Below, in pieces: positions 59,384 through 64,000 of a stretch of DNA of 64,000 nucleotides (within the stretch, counting starts at the first letter, position 1; the number at the start of each line of letters is the position of its first letter). Under the pieces are notes generated by a model. That model was given only the letters and a program-made list of their open reading frames with translations. It made no database searches and had not been told where the DNA came from. The position numbers and the translations under genes were made by a program. This stretch comes from Rhizobium phaseoli. Lineage in GTDB: Bacteria; Pseudomonadota; Alphaproteobacteria; Rhizobiales; Rhizobiaceae. The DNA lies in the NCBI RefSeq assembly GCF_010668805.1, contig NZ_WUFT01000011.1, positions 175,395-239,394 on the forward strand, in the 5' to 3' direction.

Positions 59384-60552
59384 ACCTGCTTGCCCACCCC
59401 TTCACCGTCCGTTTTGATCCGACAAATCAGGAGCTGTTGCTGTCTGGCAAGATGCGGCCCGAAAGTGCAACCGAGATTGCCGATGCCCTCAAGCTGGTGC
59501 GGCAGAGTTTGGAAAAATACAGCGGCGTCGTTTACCTGAACGTCAAACGGCTGACGCACATCAACATGACGGCTTTCTCAGCCCTGTCCGATATACTGAC
59601 GGCAAGCTGCCTGACCAGGCCGGAACGGAGAATTGTGATCATCACCTCCAGCGTGGTGGCCTGGTCTACCTCGTTGTTCCAGACGTTGGCGGCATCGCAA
59701 CCAAACCTGTCGGTTGAAGTCTACGATTCATCCTTTTACCCGGGCCAAAGCTTCGTCGAGGATGAGACTTTCATTCCCATTCTCCGCACCCAGACGAAAA
59801 TGACATGGAGGCACGAGCGCGAACTGCTGCCGCGCCACGGTTTGCGCAACGGCCTTGCCATGGCGGATATCTGTTGCGGAATTGGTGATTTCGCCGCCTT
59901 GGTTCAACGGGAATTCAAACCGGCGCGCCTTGTCGCGCTCGATCATTCCGTACGAAGCCTCGACTATGCTCGCAGGGTCGCTGCCGACTTCGATCTGCAG
60001 GGGATAGAGTATACCTATGGTGACGCGTCCCAAATGCTGCTTCGAGACAATCAATTCGACTTTGTGACCTGCCGACATTCGCTGCAGATTTTCAACCGTC
60101 CCGAGATGCTGCTGCGGGAGCTTTACCGTATCTGCAAGCCCGGCGGCCGCGTCTACATCACCAACGAAAAAAATTCGCATTGCCTGGGCGAGCCGCATGC
60201 GGAAACGATAAAATGGACTTATGAAGAAGTCGCCAAACTGTTCAGGCACTTCGACATGGATGTCGAGATGGGGCCGAAAAGCCGCCATCTCCTCGCCGAC
60301 GCCGGCTTCGACGCCATCAAGGTCGATAGCTTCATGGTCACCAACCTCGACGGGGATCCCCAGGATTTCGCCGACATCATCGAAGCCTGGGAAAATGTCT
60401 ACGCCGGTGAGATGGCGGTCCGGCGCGGCGACTCCTTGGATTTTATCCGCAGGTTCCGGCAAGGGTTCAAGGATCACGTCTTTGCCGCCCTTCACCCTAA
60501 AGGTTACGCGGGCTGGCCGATCTGGGCGGCGTCCGGCCGAAAGCCACTATGA
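59380..60552 (+). CDS. STAS domain - SAM-dependent methyltransferase fusion protein
   Basis: A 390-residue two-domain protein. Residues 1-130 are STAS-like: GKMRPESATEIADALKL, then YLNVKRLTHINMTAFSALSDIL with Met63-Thr64 where anti-sigma antagonists have the phosphorylated Ser. Residues about 145-390 are a class I methyltransferase: motif I ADICCGIGDFAAL (Asp163 to Gly169), ALDHSVRSLDYARR, FVTCRHSLQIFNRPEML, and RICKPGGRVYITNE. No ORF boundary or frame change separates them, so the fusion is real. Start and stop overlap both neighbours (ATGA), showing tight translational coupling. Substrate unknown; automatic pipelines may call it UbiE-like. Confidence 0.85.
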   Translation: MNLLAHPFTVRFDPTNQELLLSGKMRPESATEIADALKLVRQSLEKYSGVVYLNVKRLTHINMTAFSALSDILTASCLTRPERRIVIITSSVVAWSTSLFQTLAASQPNLSVEVYDSSFYPGQSFVEDETFIPILRTQTKMTWRHERELLPRHGLRNGLAMADICCGIGDFAALVQREFKPARLVALDHSVRSLDYARRVAADFDLQGIEYTYGDASQMLLRDNQFDFVTCRHSLQIFNRPEMLLRELYRICKPGGRVYITNEKNSHCLGEPHAETIKWTYEEVAKLFRHFDMDVEMGPKSRHLLADAGFDAIKVDSFMVTNLDGDPQDFADIIEAWENVYAGEMAVRRGDSLDFIRRFRQGFKDHVFAALHPKGYAGWPIWAASGRKPL

Positions 60553-62906
60553 TGGATGGGAGATCACCGAAGACAAAGGCAGGAATAGGCTTTCGAGCAA
60601 AGTTCATCCTGGTCGTCGGTGGGGCTGTGCTCTTCGACCTGCTGGTCAGCGGTGGACTGGCGCTTTGGAACGTTCAGAGGCTGTCGCGTGACGCAACACT
60701 CGAAGTCGGCCAGGGGCTTGAAGCGGCAAGTCAGGAATATATCCGCACCTACGCCGACTCGACCGCGGCACAGGTGAGTTTGCTGCTGCGGCAGGTTCAT
60801 AGCGACGTCAGCACGCTCGCAGGCGTGCTCCAGGCGCAGATCGACGATCCCGCGCGCAATTCGGACGTCGGCGCTGCAATCGCCCGCACATCTCCCTCCA
60901 GCGTCAGCCTCTCCTACGATCAGCAGGGGAAGTGGTCCCAGAACGCGCCGGGCTCAGTCTCTGTCGTCAGCGTCTGGGGTTATTTGCTCGGACAAGACCA
61001 GAAGCCGAGATCCGACGTCGAGACCGATATCCAGGCGAGCGCGGTTCTGGATCTTGTTGCGCCGAGCCTGCTGCAGCACGGCGCTTCGAAGCTGCAGATG
61101 TATTACATCGGATCGAAAGAACGACCGATTTTCAGAACGGCGCCCTATACAGACCAGGCTCAGACCTTCGACCGCCTCTATCCGGGTCACAACGAGGCGA
61201 ATTTCTGGGACTTCTTTTTTCCCGGACTTTACGAGTCCTGGCAGGGCTGGGCCAAGGATATGAAGACGCGGCCGGTCGCTGATGATATCACCCAGACCGC
61301 GCCCTATACGGACGCCATCACCGGAAAGCTGATCGTCAGTTTCTTTCATCCACTCTGGACAGCAGACAGAAAGGATGTCGCCGGGACGGCCGGCGCCGAC
61401 ATCACACTCGACCAGCTGGCGCAGACGGTTGAAAATGTCAAAGTGGCCCAATCCGGCTTCGGCTTTCTCGCCATGTCCGACGGCAACGTCGTCGCGATCA
61501 ACAGCACGGGCGAAAAAACCCTCGGTCTGCGGTCCGCCAGCGATGCGAGCGGAACCGGGGTGACCGGCCTGGAGCGCTCGCTGAAGGGCAGCGCCCAGCC
61601 GGCGATCGCCAAACTGGCGCTTGACCGCGAACAGGGCATCCAGCATTTGCTGTTGCAGCAGGACGGCAACGAGGTGCCCTACATCGTTATCGTCAAGAAA
61701 CTGCCTGCGACCAATCTCTGGGTCAGCGGCCCGGTTCGGCAAGAGGCGATGCTGCTTGGCGTGGTTGTGCCCGAGCGCGAAATCGATGCCTCGCTCTATG
61801 CCGCCCAGGCCAAAATTTCCGACGCGACGAACCGGATCGTGCTCTACCAAATTCTGGCGATCCTGATGTCCCTGCTGATCGTGACGATCGCGGTATTTGC
61901 GGCATCGAAACGTATAACCGGCGGAATCAGCGCGCTTGCGGGTGCCGCCAAGCGGATTCAGGCGAAGGACTATTCGGTCAGAGTGGCCATCACAAGCAAG
62001 GATGAGGTCGGCGAAGCCGGCGAAGCGTTCAATCGGATGGCCGAAGAGATCAGCTATCACACCGAAAATCTCGAGCAGCTCGTGGAAGAGCGAACCGCGC
62101 AAATCGAAGACGCAAAGGAAGAGATTTCGACGCTGAACGCACAGCTCCAGAGAGAAAACAGACGTCTTGGCACGGAGCTCGCCGTCGCCGAGCGGATCCA
62201 GCTCATGGTGCTTCCGCTGGATCAGGAGCTCGAGCAGTTTCAGGCGCTCGAGATCGCCGCCTATATGAGACCAGCGGAAGAAGTCGGCGGCGATTATTAC
62301 GACGTATTGAAGAACGGCGGCCGGTTGAAGATCGGCATCGGCGACGTGACCGGACACGGGCTGGAAAGCGGCGTATTGATGTTGATGGTTCAGTCCGTCG
62401 CCCGCGCCCTGCAGGAAGCCGGAAACACCGATGCCGTGAAATTTCTGACAGATCTGAACAGCGCCCTGTTTAAAAATATCGTCAGGACGAAAATCGATAA
62501 GCACCTCACTCTGGCGTTTCTTGACTACGACGGAAAAGAGATGATCCTATCGGGACAACACGAGGAAGTTGTCGTCGTGCGGGCAAACGGCGAGGTTGAG
62601 CGCATCGACACGATGGATCTGGGCATACCGATCGGGCTTGAAGCCGATATCTCGGCCTTCATCAAAACTCGTGAAATCGCGTTCGAAAAAGGCGACCTCA
62701 TCCTCCTGCATACGGACGGCGTGACGGAAGCCGAAAACGACGCCGGGGAACTGTTTGGCATGGAACGCCTGTGCGGCGAAGCAGTTCGGTTGAAGGATCT
62801 GAGCGCTGAGAAAGTCGTTTCTGAAATTGTCGCGACCTTGATGCTCTTTATCGGATCGCAGAAGATTTACGACGACATCACGCTACTCGCAGTGCGGCAT
62901 AGGTGA
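60549..62906 (+). CDS. Membrane SpoIIE-family PP2C phosphatase with Cache and HAMP domains
   Basis: A 785-residue transmembrane phosphatase. Helix 1 (about residues 18-40, FILVVGGAVLFDLLVSGGLAL), a large periplasmic dCache-type sensor (to about 430), helix 2 (ILAILMSLLIVTIAVFAA), HAMP (about 455-510), a coiled coil, then a SpoIIE/PP2C domain from about 550. Metal-binding motifs are intact: EEVGGDYYDVL, GDVTGHGLESG (from about 598), LLHTDGVTEA and YDDITLLAV. Such phosphatases (for example RsbU, SiaA) dephosphorylate a STAS protein in response to a signal. Its partners are presumably the two STAS domains here. Confidence 0.9.
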   Translation: MMDGRSPKTKAGIGFRAKFILVVGGAVLFDLLVSGGLALWNVQRLSRDATLEVGQGLEAASQEYIRTYADSTAAQVSLLLRQVHSDVSTLAGVLQAQIDDPARNSDVGAAIARTSPSSVSLSYDQQGKWSQNAPGSVSVVSVWGYLLGQDQKPRSDVETDIQASAVLDLVAPSLLQHGASKLQMYYIGSKERPIFRTAPYTDQAQTFDRLYPGHNEANFWDFFFPGLYESWQGWAKDMKTRPVADDITQTAPYTDAITGKLIVSFFHPLWTADRKDVAGTAGADITLDQLAQTVENVKVAQSGFGFLAMSDGNVVAINSTGEKTLGLRSASDASGTGVTGLERSLKGSAQPAIAKLALDREQGIQHLLLQQDGNEVPYIVIVKKLPATNLWVSGPVRQEAMLLGVVVPEREIDASLYAAQAKISDATNRIVLYQILAILMSLLIVTIAVFAASKRITGGISALAGAAKRIQAKDYSVRVAITSKDEVGEAGEAFNRMAEEISYHTENLEQLVEERTAQIEDAKEEISTLNAQLQRENRRLGTELAVAERIQLMVLPLDQELEQFQALEIAAYMRPAEEVGGDYYDVLKNGGRLKIGIGDVTGHGLESGVLMLMVQSVARALQEAGNTDAVKFLTDLNSALFKNIVRTKIDKHLTLAFLDYDGKEMILSGQHEEVVVVRANGEVERIDTMDLGIPIGLEADISAFIKTREIAFEKGDLILLHTDGVTEAENDAGELFGMERLCGEAVRLKDLSAEKVVSEIVATLMLFIGSQKIYDDITLLAVRHR

Positions 62907-62909
62907 GAC

Positions 62910-63470
62910 ATGAGGCCATCGGTATACGGCATCGAATCTTTGGCCGGCATAAGTCTGGATTCGGGCACGCGCCTGACCTTGACGGATGGCCCTCTGCAGC
63001 TTGGATGGAAGCACTCCGGAATGACCTCGGACTTCATAGCGGAAGTCATGGCTCTGCGCTATTCGGGCTCAAGAAAGGGCTATATGCAGGCCCATCATGA
63101 CATCGGATACCTCAGCAACGAGTTGATCGAAAACGCCGTGAAGTTTCGACAGCCTGGTGAAATCCTCATCGAAGCCGGCATATTCGACGGATCGTTTTTG
63201 ATCAGGGTGCAGAACACGATCGATGGCGTGACATCCGCTCGCTTTCAGCAACTATTGCATCGCCTCCAATCGAGGGACCCCGGAGAACTTCTTCTTGAGC
63301 AAATCGAAACCAACGCCATATCGACAGAAAGCGGTTCGGGCTTGGGCTTACTCACGCTTCTGAGCGATTACGACGCAAAAATGGCATGGGCATTCGAAGA
63401 GAATAATGATGAGCATATTATCCTGACGACGACTGCAGCCGTGGCAATGCCGCCCTCCTCCAATCCGTGA
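62910..63470 (+). CDS. ATPase-fold (GHKL-like) regulator, slr1658-type, second copy
   Basis: A 186-residue protein starting 4 bp after the phosphatase stop. The N-box is GYLSNELIENAVKFRQPGE (Asn70-Glu-Leu-Ile-Glu-Asn) and the G2 lid is SGSGLGLLTLL (Gly142-Ser-Gly-Leu-Gly-Leu), so both parts of a Bergerat ATP site are kept. It thus resembles anti-sigma factor kinases (SpoIIAB/RsbW) that phosphorylate a STAS partner. It is paralogous to the 58.9-kb gene but better conserved. Its likely partners are the adjacent STAS protein and the STAS-methyltransferase. Confidence 0.75.
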   Translation: MRPSVYGIESLAGISLDSGTRLTLTDGPLQLGWKHSGMTSDFIAEVMALRYSGSRKGYMQAHHDIGYLSNELIENAVKFRQPGEILIEAGIFDGSFLIRVQNTIDGVTSARFQQLLHRLQSRDPGELLLEQIETNAISTESGSGLGLLTLLSDYDAKMAWAFEENNDEHIILTTTAAVAMPPSSNP

Positions 63471-63477
63471 GCGAAGA

Positions 63478-63816
63478 ATGGAAATCAGCGACGAAAACTT
63501 CCGTGTATGGGCGGAACAGAACGAAGTCTATTTCGACGGCGTATTCCGGCTGGCCGGACCCGACGCCTATGCACCGATCTATTCATTGATTTCAGGCCTG
63601 CTTCACGACGGGCACAAACAGGTAACTTTCAATCTGACGGGTCTCGAGTTCCTCAATTCCTCCGGCATAAATCTCCTCGCCAAATTGACCATCGAAGCCA
63701 GAAAAATGGGCGACCTGCTGCTCATCGTCAAAGGCACGCACCAATATCCCTGGCAAGCGAAGTCCCTGCCGAATCTCAAGAAGCTGCATCCGCTTCTCGA
63801 TTTGCGTTTGGCGTGA
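63478..63816 (+). CDS. STAS-domain anti-sigma-factor-antagonist-like protein (slr1659-type)
   Basis: A 112-residue single-domain protein, starting 7 bp after the stop of the ATPase gene. The core strand-helix is QVTFNLTGLEFLNSSGINLLAKLTIEARKMG with Asn60-Ser61-Ser62-Gly63, the phosphorylation loop of SpoIIAA/RsbV. It should be phosphorylated by the kinase upstream and dephosphorylated by the SpoIIE-type phosphatase. Name 'slr1659 superfamily' is recalled from automatic annotation. Last gene of the cluster. Confidence 0.8.
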   Translation: MEISDENFRVWAEQNEVYFDGVFRLAGPDAYAPIYSLISGLLHDGHKQVTFNLTGLEFLNSSGINLLAKLTIEARKMGDLLLIVKGTHQYPWQAKSLPNLKKLHPLLDLRLA

Positions 63817-63873
63817 GTTGGGGGGCCTGCGCCTCAAGGCACTCACCTCTCCACCCTCATTCCTGTCCTCGGG

Positions 63874-64000
63874 TGTTGATTTCCACTGAGAGCTGACCCG
63901 GCGTTTCCACCGAGAAGTGACCCGCCTTTAGGTATCGTTTGTGCTGGTCGTAGTGGTCAAGGTCCTGCGTTTCTCCTTCGTTGTTTTGGGCTCATGGGCC
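63874..64000. mobile_element. Probable end of an IS21-family insertion sequence
   Basis: From 63874 'tgttgatttccactgagag' starts a pair of imperfect direct repeats: TTTCCACTGAGAGCTGACCCG (63880 onward) and TTTCCACCGAGAAGTGACCCG (63904 onward), the pattern at the ends of IS21-type elements. On the complementary strand an open frame ends ...LDHYDQHKRYLKAGHF... inside these repeats. The transposase genes would lie to the right, outside the window. Confidence 0.5.

Noticed and set aside
60954..62504. A 516-codon open frame opposite the SpoIIE phosphatase
   Set aside because: Mirror of the real gene; no domain is recognisable, and it ends within the sensor region.

Overview
The window is high-GC, densely coded DNA from an alphaproteobacterium of the Rhizobium/Sinorhizobium group, most likely the R. 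leguminosarum / R. etli complex. The evidence is a second, short FtsZ of the S. meliloti FtsZ2 type, a coxMNOP-like alternative oxidase, MocD/E/F-type rhizopine genes, a FeuP-like two-component system, and many copies of a REP/RIME-like intergenic palindrome. No rRNA, tRNA, CRISPR array or replication origin was seen. Whether this is chromosome or a large plasmid cannot be decided from the sequence.

0-8.3 kb holds scattered metabolic and accessory genes: VOC proteins, a nitrilase-fold protein, a DapB, an ornithine cyclodeaminase-family protein, a GNAT, a PLP decarboxylase and a secreted CHAP-like protein. 8.9-17.2 kb has the potassium importer Kup, a Na+/H+ antiporter, a Tat-type intradiol dioxygenase-like protein and a tandem pair of 496-residue beta-helix proteins. 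17.5-23.1 kb is an ABC export module (AraC regulator, HlyD adaptor, ATPase, two FtsX-type permeases). 23.3-25.1 kb is a divergent SDR/LysR pair. 25.2-30.9 kb is an alternative heme-copper oxidase operon led by a small cytochrome c.

31-36.6 kb contains MYG1, a HIT protein and a corrinoid-type ABC uptake operon headed by a cobalamin riboswitch. 37-40 kb is a sulfide-detoxification type locus (Blh, DsrE) with a divergent AraC regulator. 40-44.3 kb is rich in lesions: a frameshifted VOC gene, an acetolactate synthase with a damaged thiamine-diphosphate site behind an intact-looking branched-chain leader/attenuator, and an OB-fold gene interrupted by TGA. 44.4-47.7 kb has a two-component system and ftsZ2. 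48-52 kb has an MmyB-like regulator with a divergent SDR, two small disordered proteins, an AHSA1 protein and a GFA protein.

52.3-56.9 kb is a moc-type cluster: a LacI regulator, a membrane hydroxylase, a Rieske ferredoxin, a ferredoxin reductase and a broken TIM-barrel gene. 57.1-63.8 kb is the most interesting part: a GGDEF-EAL protein followed by five tightly packed genes. These are an ATPase-fold regulator, a STAS-methyltransferase fusion, a membrane SpoIIE-type phosphatase, a second ATPase-fold regulator and a STAS protein. Together they look like a partner-switching circuit wired to c-di-GMP and to a methyltransferase. The right edge appears to enter an IS21-family element.
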